Source: CAZVEE01 sp964625525 (GTDB taxonomy: Bacteria > Pseudomonadota > Alphaproteobacteria > JAJFIK01). Taken from it: DNA of 46,733 nucleotides. Each line of letters begins with the position of its first letter. The stretch's first letter is position 1. Under the pieces are notes generated by a model. That model saw nothing but the letters and a program-made list of their open reading frames with translations, made no database searches and was not told the origin of the DNA. The translations under genes and the position numbers were made by a program. Of this stretch, positions 32,934-41,466 are shown piece by piece. Location: NCBI GenBank assembly GCA_964625525.1, contig CAZVEE010000021.1:1-46733 (forward strand), given 5' to 3'.

Positions 32934-33923
32934 TTAAGTGTGCGGGGTCAGGGCTTTACGGAATTGATCCGCATCCACATTACCCCCGCTTAAAATGACT
33001 GCGACGGTCTTGCCGCGCATGTGATAGGCGTGATTCAAAAGAGCCGCAAGGGCGACCGCGCCACCCGGTTCCAGGACGAGCTTCAGCCGTGTGAAGGCAT
33101 AGGCCATGGCCTCCAACGCCTGGGTATCGCTTACAACAAACCCGCCCGACAGGAGGCAGCGATTGATCGCAAAGGTGACCTCGCCCGGCTCCGGCGCCAG
33201 CAGCGCATCACAGATGGAGCGGGCGTCCGGTGCATTGTGCAGCCGTGTGCCGGCGGCGAGGGAACGGTACGTGTCGTCGAACCCCTCCGGCTCCACAGCA
33301 AAGACTTCCGTGTTCGGAAAGACTGCTTTCACGGCCAGGGCTGTTCCCGCTATAAGTCCGCCGCCGCCGCAACAGCACAGGAGCATGTCGGGTGCTGTGC
33401 CAAGCTCTTGCAGATCCTCAGCGATTTCGCGGCCCACTGTGCCCTGGCCGGCGATGGTGGGGGCATAATCATAGGGCGGAATAATAGTCAGGCCCTGCTC
33501 CGCGGCCAGGGTCCTGCCAATGGCTTCTCGATCCTGAGTGTAGCGGTCATAAGGCACGATCCGTGCCCCCAGCGCCGCTGTCGCCTCATATTTCAGGCGC
33601 GGCGCATCGGCCGGCATCACCAGGGTTGCGGGTGCATCCATCAAGCGCCCGGCCGCTGCCACCGCCTGGGCATGGTTCCCCGATGACCAGGCGAGCACGC
33701 CCGCCGCCCGCTGGCCCGGTGTCAGGCTTGCCACAGCATTCACCGCCCCGCGGAATTTGAACGATCCCGTATGCTGAAGGCATTCGGGCTTCAAAAACAC
33801 GCGGGCGCCGGTCAAGGCGTCCAGATGCGCACTGGCCAAAAGGGGGGTGCGCGCGGCATAGGGCCGAATGCGCTCGGCGGCCAGGGCAACATCGTCGGGC
33901 GTGACGGGCAGGTCGGCAAACAT
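32934..33923 (-). CDS. Threonine/serine dehydratase-like PLP enzyme
   Basis: 329 aa from the ATG at 33923 (AAGGAG 10 bases upstream); a longer frame would run into rimO. Fold-type II PLP enzyme with catalytic Lys in TGSFKFRGA (K56), SSGNHAQ, phosphate-binding CGGGGLIAG, and a C-terminal SGGNVD. There is no C-terminal ACT domain, so it is the short catabolic or racemase type, similar in size to serine racemase/hydroxyaspartate dehydratase. Predicted beta-elimination of a hydroxy amino acid to a keto acid plus ammonia. Its neighbour acts on the same class of substrate, so a joint route for threonine, serine or 3-hydroxyaspartate is likely (inference). Confidence 0.9.
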   Translation of the reverse strand: MFADLPVTPDDVALAAERIRPYAARTPLLASAHLDALTGARVFLKPECLQHTGSFKFRGAVNAVASLTPGQRAAGVLAWSSGNHAQAVAAAGRLMDAPATLVMPADAPRLKYEATAALGARIVPYDRYTQDREAIGRTLAAEQGLTIIPPYDYAPTIAGQGTVGREIAEDLQELGTAPDMLLCCCGGGGLIAGTALAVKAVFPNTEVFAVEPEGFDDTYRSLAAGTRLHNAPDARSICDALLAPEPGEVTFAINRCLLSGGFVVSDTQALEAMAYAFTRLKLVLEPGGAVALAALLNHAYHMRGKTVAVILSGGNVDADQFRKALTPHT

Positions 33924-34006
33924 TCCGGCGTGGCTCCTTCCAGCGGACGCAATAGGGTCCGCAACCACGCCATCCTTACCCGGATTCCCCGGCGCCGAAA
34001 ACGCCG

Positions 34007-35380
34007 TTACGCCACGGGCCGGCCCCACAGGTCATAGGCGTCGCTGTGTTCGATCTCGACCGGCAGAATGGTGCCGGGCGTCACATCTGTGACGCCATTG
34101 AGAAACACCGAGCCGTCGATTTCCGGCGCGTCCCCTGGGGAACGCGCCAATGCGCCTTCCGCGTCGACCTCATCGACGATGACCGGGATCCGTGTGCCGA
34201 CCTTCCGCGCCAGACGCCGGGCGCTGATCGCCTGTTGCGCTTCCATAAAGCGGTGCCAGCGTTCATCTGTCACCGCCGCGGGCACCGGATCGGCGAGGGC
34301 ATTGGCGCGAGCGCCCTCCACGGGCTCGTAGCGGAAGCAGCCCACCCGATCGAGCTGCGCCTCCTCCAGCCAGTCAAGCAGGATGGCAAAGTCGTCCTCC
34401 GTCTCGCCGGGAAAGCCGACAATGAACGTGGAGCGCAAGGTCAGGTCCGGGCACACGCTGCGCCAGGCCCGAATGCGCTCCAGTGTCTTGTCCTGATTGC
34501 CGGGCCGGCGCATGGCTTTGAGGATGCGCGGGCTCGCATGCTGAAACGGAATGTCCAGGTAAGGCAATAGCTTGCCCTCGGCCATCAGGGGGATGACCCG
34601 GTCCACATGCGGATAGGGGTACACATAATGCAGCCGGACCCAGATCCCCAGCTCGCCCAGGGTCTCGCAGAGGTCGACGAAATGCGCCCGGGCCGTGCGC
34701 TCGATCCCAGCGGGCGTGCGCCAGGTCATCTCTGGGTGGCGTTGATCCACGCCATAGGCGCTCGTGTCCTGGGAGATCACCAGCAGCTCTTTGACCCCGG
34801 CGTCGGCCAGCGCCTCTGCCTCCTGCACCACGGCGCGGATGGGGCGGCTCGCCAGCTTCCCGCGCAGGTCAGGGATAATGCAGAAACTGCACGTGTTGTT
34901 ACAGCCCTCGGAAATCTTCAAATAGGCGTAGTGGCGCGGTGTGAGGCGCAGCCCTTCCGGCGGCACCAGATCCACGAATGGATCATGAGCAGGAGGCAGG
35001 GCCTCATGCACCGCCGCCATCACCGCCTCATATTGATGCGGGCCAGTGATGGCCAGCACTTTGGGGTGGCGCTCACGGATCACGTCGGCTTCTGCGCCCA
35101 GGCACCCGGTTACGATCACCCGGCCGTTCTCGGCCAGCGCCTCGCCAATGGCGTCGAGGGACTCTTCGCGCGCGCTGTCCAGAAAGCCGCAGGTGTTCAC
35201 AAGCACCAGATCCGCAGCGTCATAGCGGGGCGAGACAGCATAGCCCTCGGCGCGCAGGCGCGTCAGGATTCGCTCTGAATCCACCAGGGCTTTGGGGCAC
35301 CCCAGGCTCACAACGCCCACGCGCGGGGCTTTTGGGGCGGGGCGGGGGGAGGCAGATGTGTGTGTCATGGGCGTCTTCAT
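34007..35380 (-). CDS. rimO: Ribosomal protein S12 methylthiotransferase RimO
   Basis: Radical-SAM methylthiotransferase that modifies an Asp of ribosomal protein S12. N-terminal UPF0004 domain with three cluster Cys (C28 in SLGCPKALVDSE, C64 in VNTCGF, C93 in TGCLG), radical-SAM CxxxCxxC (C160, C164, C167 in EGCNNTCSFC), and a C-terminal TRAM domain ending in DAYDLWGR. SLGCPKALVDSE distinguishes RimO from MiaB. About 457 aa with the ATG at 35380; ATG 35368 is an equally good start, as neither has a clear ribosome site. Divergent from the acyl-CoA synthetase gene, ~100 bases apart. Confidence 0.96.
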   Translation of the reverse strand: MKTPMTHTSASPRPAPKAPRVGVVSLGCPKALVDSERILTRLRAEGYAVSPRYDAADLVLVNTCGFLDSAREESLDAIGEALAENGRVIVTGCLGAEADVIRERHPKVLAITGPHQYEAVMAAVHEALPPAHDPFVDLVPPEGLRLTPRHYAYLKISEGCNNTCSFCIIPDLRGKLASRPIRAVVQEAEALADAGVKELLVISQDTSAYGVDQRHPEMTWRTPAGIERTARAHFVDLCETLGELGIWVRLHYVYPYPHVDRVIPLMAEGKLLPYLDIPFQHASPRILKAMRRPGNQDKTLERIRAWRSVCPDLTLRSTFIVGFPGETEDDFAILLDWLEEAQLDRVGCFRYEPVEGARANALADPVPAAVTDERWHRFMEAQQAISARRLARKVGTRIPVIVDEVDAEGALARSPGDAPEIDGSVFLNGVTDVTPGTILPVEIEHSDAYDLWGRPVA

Positions 35381-35481
35381 ACGCGCAAGCGCCGGTCCGG
35401 GCCAAGTCTCCCTTTGACGCCACGCCATGGGCGGCTGATCATATGGTCAACAAAGACCACTGCGACCCGAGGAGACCGCCC

Positions 35482-37218
35482 ATGACCGCCCCCGCCGCGA
35501 CCGCCTTTCCAGCCCTGTCCATGGACGACGCGCACGCCCTTTTGACTGCGCCGGACCAGTTCTTTGAGATGATGGAGATCATGGTGGATGGGGTGCCCAT
35601 GCGCACCTACAAGAACCAGCCCCCCACATTGCGTGCTGTGCTGGAGGCGAGCCGGGCCCATGGGGAGCGCGAGTGCATCGTGTATGAGGATGAGCGCATC
35701 ACCTACGAGGCACAGTTCCGCGCCGCCGCCAAGCTCGCCCATGAACTCAAGGATATCTTCGGCGTTCTGAAGGGCGATCGGGTGGTCATCGCCATGCGGA
35801 ATTATCCGGAATGGGCGGTGGCGTTCTGGGCGGCGGCGTCGGTGGGCGCTGTTGTTGTGCCGCTCAATGCCTGGGGCACGGGCGCCGAGCTCGAATACGG
35901 CATCACCGACAGTGGCGCGACGGTGGTCATCGCCGACGGCGAGCGGTTAGAGCGCATCGAGCCCTATTTGGGCGCCATGACTTTGCGAGGGCTTATCGTG
36001 GCGCGGGCGGACAAGGCTCTGCCGCCCTCCGCCGAACGCTTCGAGACCTTGGTGGCGCCCACAAGCGGCTATGCCCGCCTGCCGGATCGGGCGCTGCCGC
36101 CTGTGGATCTGGTGCCTACGGACAATGCGACGATCTTCTACACCTCCGGTACCACGGGGCGGCCGAAAGGTGCGCTCGGCTCGCATCGGAACATCCTGAC
36201 CAATTTCATGAATCTCGCCTGCTCTCGGGCGCGCACCACCCTGCGCGAGGGCGGTATTCCCGAACCCGCGGACCCCAACGCCCCCCAGCGTGCGACGTTG
36301 ATTTCCGTCCCCCTGTTTCACGCCACTGGCTGCCATTCCGTGCTGGTCACAAGTTTCCTGCTCGGTGTGAAACTGGTGATGACCTATCGTTGGGATCCGG
36401 AAGAGGCGCTGCGTCTGATCGAGCGGGAGCAGATCAATCAATTCGGCGGCGTGCCCGCTATCGTCTGGCAGGTGCTGGAGCATCCAAAATTCCGCGACTT
36501 TGACCTTTCGAGTGTGGAAGGCATCAGCTATGGCGGCGCGCCGGCCGCGCCGGAGCTTGTTGCCCGCATTAAGCAGGAGTTTCCCCATGTGCAGCCCGGC
36601 AATGGGTATGGCCTGACGGAGATTTCCTCCGCTGTCAGTCAAAATCTGGGTGAAGATTATCGCCGTAAACCCGACAGTGTCGGCCCCGTTCTGCCCGTGA
36701 ATGAGGCCAAGGTGACGAACGAGGCGGGCACCACCCTGCCGCCAGGCAGCGTCGGCGAGTTGTGGTTGTTCGGCCCCAATGTGGTGCGCGGCTATTGGAA
36801 CAAACCGGAGGAAACCGCCAAGACCTTCTTCAAGGGATGGCTGAAGACCGGTGATATCGCCCGCATCGACGAGGACGGCTTCATCTATATTCTCGACCGT
36901 GCCAAAGATATGCTGATCCGGGGTGGCGAGAACGTCTACTGCGTTGAAGTGGAGGACGCGCTCTACAGCCATGTGGATGTGATGGACGCCGCCGTTGTGG
37001 GTATTCCGCACACGGTGCTGGGTGAGGAAGTGGGCGCGGTGGTGCAAGTGCGTCCTGGCTCCAGCGTCACGGTGGAAGACCTTCAGGCCCATGTGCGCGC
37101 CCAATTGGCGGGCTTCAAGGTTCCCGTGCGGATTGACATTCGGACCGATCCCTTGCCCCGTAATGCTAATGGCAAGATTCTGAAACGCCAGTTGCGCGAG
37201 GATATGGTGGGCGAGTAA
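35482..37218 (+). CDS. AMP-forming acyl-CoA synthetase
   Basis: 578 aa from the ATG at 35482, with GAGGAG 8 bases upstream. ANL-superfamily ligase: phosphate loop TIFYTSGTTGRPKG (217-230), GYGLTEISSA, TGDIARIDEDGFIYILDR, LIRGGENVYCVEVED, and the C-terminal catalytic Lys in NANGKILKRQ. Activates a carboxylic acid to its CoA thioester; specificity unknown. An ~40-residue N-terminal extension with Met-rich MMEIMVDGVPM precedes the core. It is distinct from the ligase at 9993-11567. Followed after 68 bases by a methyltransferase gene whose initiation region is identical over 20 bases. Confidence 0.95.
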   Translation: MTAPAATAFPALSMDDAHALLTAPDQFFEMMEIMVDGVPMRTYKNQPPTLRAVLEASRAHGERECIVYEDERITYEAQFRAAAKLAHELKDIFGVLKGDRVVIAMRNYPEWAVAFWAAASVGAVVVPLNAWGTGAELEYGITDSGATVVIADGERLERIEPYLGAMTLRGLIVARADKALPPSAERFETLVAPTSGYARLPDRALPPVDLVPTDNATIFYTSGTTGRPKGALGSHRNILTNFMNLACSRARTTLREGGIPEPADPNAPQRATLISVPLFHATGCHSVLVTSFLLGVKLVMTYRWDPEEALRLIEREQINQFGGVPAIVWQVLEHPKFRDFDLSSVEGISYGGAPAAPELVARIKQEFPHVQPGNGYGLTEISSAVSQNLGEDYRRKPDSVGPVLPVNEAKVTNEAGTTLPPGSVGELWLFGPNVVRGYWNKPEETAKTFFKGWLKTGDIARIDEDGFIYILDRAKDMLIRGGENVYCVEVEDALYSHVDVMDAAVVGIPHTVLGEEVGAVVQVRPGSSVTVEDLQAHVRAQLAGFKVPVRIDIRTDPLPRNANGKILKRQLREDMVGE

Positions 37219-37286
37219 CACTTGCCCCGCCTCCCGAAATCCCTACAGTGCGATCCCTTGTTCCTGCCGGACACGAGAGACCGCCC

Positions 37287-38468
37287 ATGACCGCCCTGCC
37301 CGAAATCGCCTTCAAGCCCGGCGCCGAAAAGCGCGTGCTGCGCGGCCACCCCTGGGTGTTTTCCAATGAGATTGAGATGAGCGCGGGGGCCAAGGCACTG
37401 GCGCCAGGCTCGCCGGTGCATCTGACTGTGAAGGGTGAGGTGCTGGCGACCGCGCTTTTCAATCCGCACACGCTCATTGCCGCGCGGATTGTGGGCGCGG
37501 GCCCGGTGATTGTGGATCACAGTTTCATCGGCACCCAGATCGAGGCAAGCTTGGCCTTGCGGGACCGCTTTTTCGATCGCCCCTTCTATCGCTTGATCCA
37601 TGCCGAGGGCGATGGCCTGCCCGGCCTGGTGGTGGACCGGTTCGGCGATGTGCTGGCGGTGCAAGCCAACAGCGCGGGCATGGACCGTCTGCTACCGGAC
37701 CTTCTAGAGGTGCTATCCTTGCGCCTGTCACCGCGGGCCATTGTGGTGCGCAATGACTCGCCCGCCCGCGAGACCGAGGGCTTGGAGCGCTCCGTGGAGG
37801 TGGTGCGCGGCACGCTCGATGGAGCCGTGACGTTGGAGGAAAACGGCCTGCGCTTTTTGGCCGATCTGGAAGGCGGGCAGAAGACTGGCTGGTTCTACGA
37901 TCATCGCGAGAACCGCGCCGCCGTCGCCGCGCTTGCCTCCGGGGCACGGGTGCTTGATCTCTACTGCCATACGGGGGGCTTTGCCATCGCGTGTGCGGCC
38001 GCCGGGGCGGCGTCCGTCACGGGCATTGATCGGGCTGCCAGCGCTGTGAGCCTCGCCACCCGCTCTGCCGCCCTGAACGGGGTAGAGGCGACAGCCGAGT
38101 TCCGCAAGGCGGATGCCTTTGCCGTGCTGGAGCACTTTCAGCGCGCCGGCGAGATGTTCGATATCGTCATCGCCGACCCCCCCGCTTTCGTCAAAAGCCG
38201 CAAGGACTTGGCCACGGGCGTGAAGGGCTATCGCAAGCTGGCCCGGCTCGCGGCGTCCCTTGTGACGCCTGGTGGATTGCTGCTTGCTGCGTCCTGCAGC
38301 CATCTGGTGAGTGCGGAAGATCTGCGCGCCCAAACCGCCCGCGGCATCACGGAGGCGGGCCGCAGTGGCCGGTTGTTGCGCACATCCGGTGCCGGGCCGG
38401 ACCATCCGGTGCACCTGCACTTGGCCGAAACCGCCTATCTTAAAGCCCTTCTGATCGAACTCGATTGA
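37287..38468 (+). CDS. Class I SAM-dependent rRNA methyltransferase, RlmI-like
   Basis: 393 aa, close to E. coli RlmI (23S rRNA m5C1962 methyltransferase). N-terminal PUA-like domain (1-75, with RVLRGHPWVFSNEI), central EEHEE region with GQKTGWFYDHRENR (197-210), SAM-binding LDLYCHTGGF (223-232), active-site DPPAF (297-301) and a Cys in AASCSH expected for m5C chemistry. The ATG at 37287 is chosen for its GAGAG site; an in-frame start 39 bases earlier is possible. RNA target is inferred from the family only. Confidence 0.92.
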   Translation: MTALPEIAFKPGAEKRVLRGHPWVFSNEIEMSAGAKALAPGSPVHLTVKGEVLATALFNPHTLIAARIVGAGPVIVDHSFIGTQIEASLALRDRFFDRPFYRLIHAEGDGLPGLVVDRFGDVLAVQANSAGMDRLLPDLLEVLSLRLSPRAIVVRNDSPARETEGLERSVEVVRGTLDGAVTLEENGLRFLADLEGGQKTGWFYDHRENRAAVAALASGARVLDLYCHTGGFAIACAAAGAASVTGIDRAASAVSLATRSAALNGVEATAEFRKADAFAVLEHFQRAGEMFDIVIADPPAFVKSRKDLATGVKGYRKLARLAASLVTPGGLLLAASCSHLVSAEDLRAQTARGITEAGRSGRLLRTSGAGPDHPVHLHLAETAYLKALLIELD

Positions 38469-38535
38469 TGGCGCCGGGCTGCCCGACGCGGTACTCTCGC
38501 GATTCGGATCCTTCGAATGGCACGGGACAGCGATC

Positions 38536-41466
38536 ATGGCGCGGGCAAGCGAGGCGGAATGGAACTCCACAGGCAAGGGCCGGATTGGGCCGGTTCTGGC
38601 CGGGGCGCTGCTGCTGGCTTGCGCCGTCATCCTTGCGGCCTGCGGCAACGAGAGCGCCACTGACGCCCCTGTGGACGCGGAGCAATCCGCCAGCGTGGCG
38701 TCCGTCTGGCCCCATGATAACAGCGATATTCCCGTTGATCCGGTTGTCACCTTCGGCCGTCTGGAGACGGGCCTGCGCTACGCCGTGCTGCACAATGAAA
38801 CGCCGCGCAACACGGTCAGCCTGCGTCTTCATGTGGCCGCCGGCTCCTTGAACGAGACCGAGGACCAGCGCGGTCTCGCCCATTTCCTGGAGCACATGGC
38901 CTTCAAAGGCTCTGAAAACCTGCCCGGCGATGCTCTGGTCACGCTGTTGGAGCGCCGCGGTCTTGCTTTTGGTCCGGATACGAACGCCTATACCGGGTTT
39001 GAGCAGACCGTTTATATGCTTGAATTGCCCGAGGCCAATGCCGACCTTCTGCGCGAAGGTCTGTCCGTGTTCCGCGAAATCGCCGGTCGCCTGACCCTGG
39101 CCCCGGACGCCATTGAGGCCGAACGCGGCGTCATCTTGTCTGAACGCCGCGCCCGCAACACGCCCGCCGCCCGCCAGGTGGAAGCACTTTATGATTTCCT
39201 TGCCCCCGGCACCCGCGTCGCGAACCGCTTTCCCATTGGCACCGTTGAGGTGATTGAAACCGCGGACCGCGACCGGTTCGCCGCTTTCTATGAGGATCAT
39301 TATCGGCCCGAGCGCATGATCCTTATCGCCGTTGGCGATGTGGACGCGGCCGATACCGCCCGCCTGATCGAAGAGCTTTTCGCGGATTTCATCCGTGAAG
39401 GGGAGGGCGCCTCTGACCCGCAGCCAGAGCCCCTCCGGGCCGAGACCATCCGCACCGGCCACTTCTTCGATCCTGACATCGCCACCCAGGTACAGCTTTA
39501 TACCCTGCAAGACTATCAGGAACGCCCGGACACCGCCGCCGCCCGCCGCCAGGCCCTCATGCGTGCGCTTGGCCACAACATCCTCAGCCGTCGCTTGTTG
39601 AGCCTGTCACGGGCCCCTGATGCGGTGTTTCTGGGCGGATCAGCCAGCAGTTTTGATTTTTTCGAGGCCGCGCGCCTGTCTGCCGTCAGCCTGACCACCA
39701 CGCCCGAACAATGGCCCGAAGCCGTCGCTCTGGCCGAACAGGAAGTGCGCCGGGCCCTGATGTTCGGCTTTCGTCAGGACGAGTTGGATGAACAACTCGC
39801 CAATTACGAAACCGCGCTGGTCAATGCGGTGGAAGCGGCCTCTACCCGCGATTCCGCGGCGCTGGCCGGTGGTTTGCTGGCGAGCCTTGCCAATGACGGG
39901 GTTTTTTCCACCCCTGAGACCGATCTGGCCTTGTTCCGCGCCACGGTCAGCACCCTGACCGTGGCCGATGTGGATGGCGCTTTCCGCCAAACCTGGGAGG
40001 GCCGACCGCCCCTTTTGTTCCTCGCCGGCAATCTGGATGTGGCCGATCCCGGCACCGCCCTCATTACCGCCTACGAGCAAAGCCAGACCGTTGCCCTGAC
40101 CCCACCCGTCGAGCGCGCTCAAAGCACTTTCGCCTACACCGATTTTGGCCCCGCCGGCACGCTCGCCGAGCGCGACGTGGTGGAAGATCTCGGCATTATC
40201 CGTGTGCGGTTTGCCAATAATGTGCGTTTGAACCTAAAACCCACCGAGTTTGAAGCCGAAACCATCCGCATCTTGACCCGTGTGGGTGGCGGCCTGTTGG
40301 AAGCACCAGCCGATCAGCCGGGCCTGCCGCTTCTGGCCAATTACGGATTTCTGTCCGGTGGTCTGGAGGCGCATAGTCTGGATGATCTGGTGCGCCTTTA
40401 TGCGGGCGTGACCGCCGATATCGATTTTTCCGTGGCCGCCGATGCCTTCGAATTCACAGGGATCACGGATGAAGAGGACCTGGACCAGTTCCTGAATCTG
40501 CTCACTGCTTATCTCTCCGCGCCCGGCTATCGAGAGGAGGCGGTGATCCGCTTCCGCAAGGGCCTCGACATTCTCTACGACTCCATCGACGCCACGCCCG
40601 CCGGGATTGTACAAAAGGACGTGGTGCGGATGATCCGCTCCGATGATCCCCGCTTCGGCCTGCCCGCTCCGGATGAGGCCCAGGCGCGCACCCTGGAGGA
40701 ACTGCGCGATTGGCTCACCGGTCCGCTCACCGGCGGGCCGTTGGAAATCGGCGTCGTCGGTGATTTTGATCCCGACACGGTCATCGCGGCGGTCGCGCGC
40801 ACGCTTGGCGCCCTGCCGGTCCGCCCAGCCGACCGCCCCCCCTATGACGCGGGCCGCGTGCTGCGCTTTCCCATGCTGGCCGATCCGCAAGTGCTGCACC
40901 ATGGCGGCGAGCCGGACCGCGCTCTTGCTCAGGTCTATTGGCCCGTGCCCGACGGGCGTGAGCGGCTCACCGCGCGCCGCCTTACGGTGCTGGGCGAGGT
41001 GCTGCAACTGCGCCTGACCGAGGAAGTGCGCCGCGAGGCCGGCGCCACGTATTCCCCCATCGTGCGCACCAGCACCGGCACGGTGTTTCCGGACTATGGC
41101 TATGTGGTCGCCAGCCTTGATCTCGACCCCGCCGAGACGCCCGCTTATCTGGACCGCTTGCTGAGCATCGCCGAAGAGCTGGCCACCGATGGTCTGACCG
41201 AAGATGAGTTTCTGCGCGCCCGCACCCCGATCCTGGAATCGATCGAAGAGCAGATGGAACGCAATCCCTTCTGGCTCTACGGCGTAGTGACGCGGGCGCA
41301 GAGCGCGCCGCAGGAACTTGCTCATTTTCGCACGGTCATGGACACCTACGCCGCCATGACGAAAGATGAGGTAGAGGCCACGGCGCGCGCCTATCTGACG
41401 CCGGCGCGCGCCGCCCGTTTCATGGTGCTGCCGCCGCAGGAGGGCGGCGAGGGGACCGATCAGTAG
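38536..41466 (+). CDS. M16-family zinc metallopeptidase, lipoprotein
   Basis: 976 aa. The signal peptide ends in lipobox LAAC with C36, so it is probably lipid-anchored in the periplasm. Inverted zinc motif HFLEH (H116, E119, H120) with the third ligand near E196 (EAERGVILSE) mark an active N-terminal M16 domain; the second half (from ~520) is a related non-catalytic M16 repeat with no HxxEH. Length matches pitrilysin-like/PqqL-type two-domain periplasmic enzymes. Likely degrades short peptides. Weak ribosome site. Its last 7 bases overlap the converging ggt gene. Confidence 0.95.
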   Translation: MARASEAEWNSTGKGRIGPVLAGALLLACAVILAACGNESATDAPVDAEQSASVASVWPHDNSDIPVDPVVTFGRLETGLRYAVLHNETPRNTVSLRLHVAAGSLNETEDQRGLAHFLEHMAFKGSENLPGDALVTLLERRGLAFGPDTNAYTGFEQTVYMLELPEANADLLREGLSVFREIAGRLTLAPDAIEAERGVILSERRARNTPAARQVEALYDFLAPGTRVANRFPIGTVEVIETADRDRFAAFYEDHYRPERMILIAVGDVDAADTARLIEELFADFIREGEGASDPQPEPLRAETIRTGHFFDPDIATQVQLYTLQDYQERPDTAAARRQALMRALGHNILSRRLLSLSRAPDAVFLGGSASSFDFFEAARLSAVSLTTTPEQWPEAVALAEQEVRRALMFGFRQDELDEQLANYETALVNAVEAASTRDSAALAGGLLASLANDGVFSTPETDLALFRATVSTLTVADVDGAFRQTWEGRPPLLFLAGNLDVADPGTALITAYEQSQTVALTPPVERAQSTFAYTDFGPAGTLAERDVVEDLGIIRVRFANNVRLNLKPTEFEAETIRILTRVGGGLLEAPADQPGLPLLANYGFLSGGLEAHSLDDLVRLYAGVTADIDFSVAADAFEFTGITDEEDLDQFLNLLTAYLSAPGYREEAVIRFRKGLDILYDSIDATPAGIVQKDVVRMIRSDDPRFGLPAPDEAQARTLEELRDWLTGPLTGGPLEIGVVGDFDPDTVIAAVARTLGALPVRPADRPPYDAGRVLRFPMLADPQVLHHGGEPDRALAQVYWPVPDGRERLTARRLTVLGEVLQLRLTEEVRREAGATYSPIVRTSTGTVFPDYGYVVASLDLDPAETPAYLDRLLSIAEELATDGLTEDEFLRARTPILESIEEQMERNPFWLYGVVTRAQSAPQELAHFRTVMDTYAAMTKDEVEATARAYLTPARAARFMVLPPQEGGEGTDQ

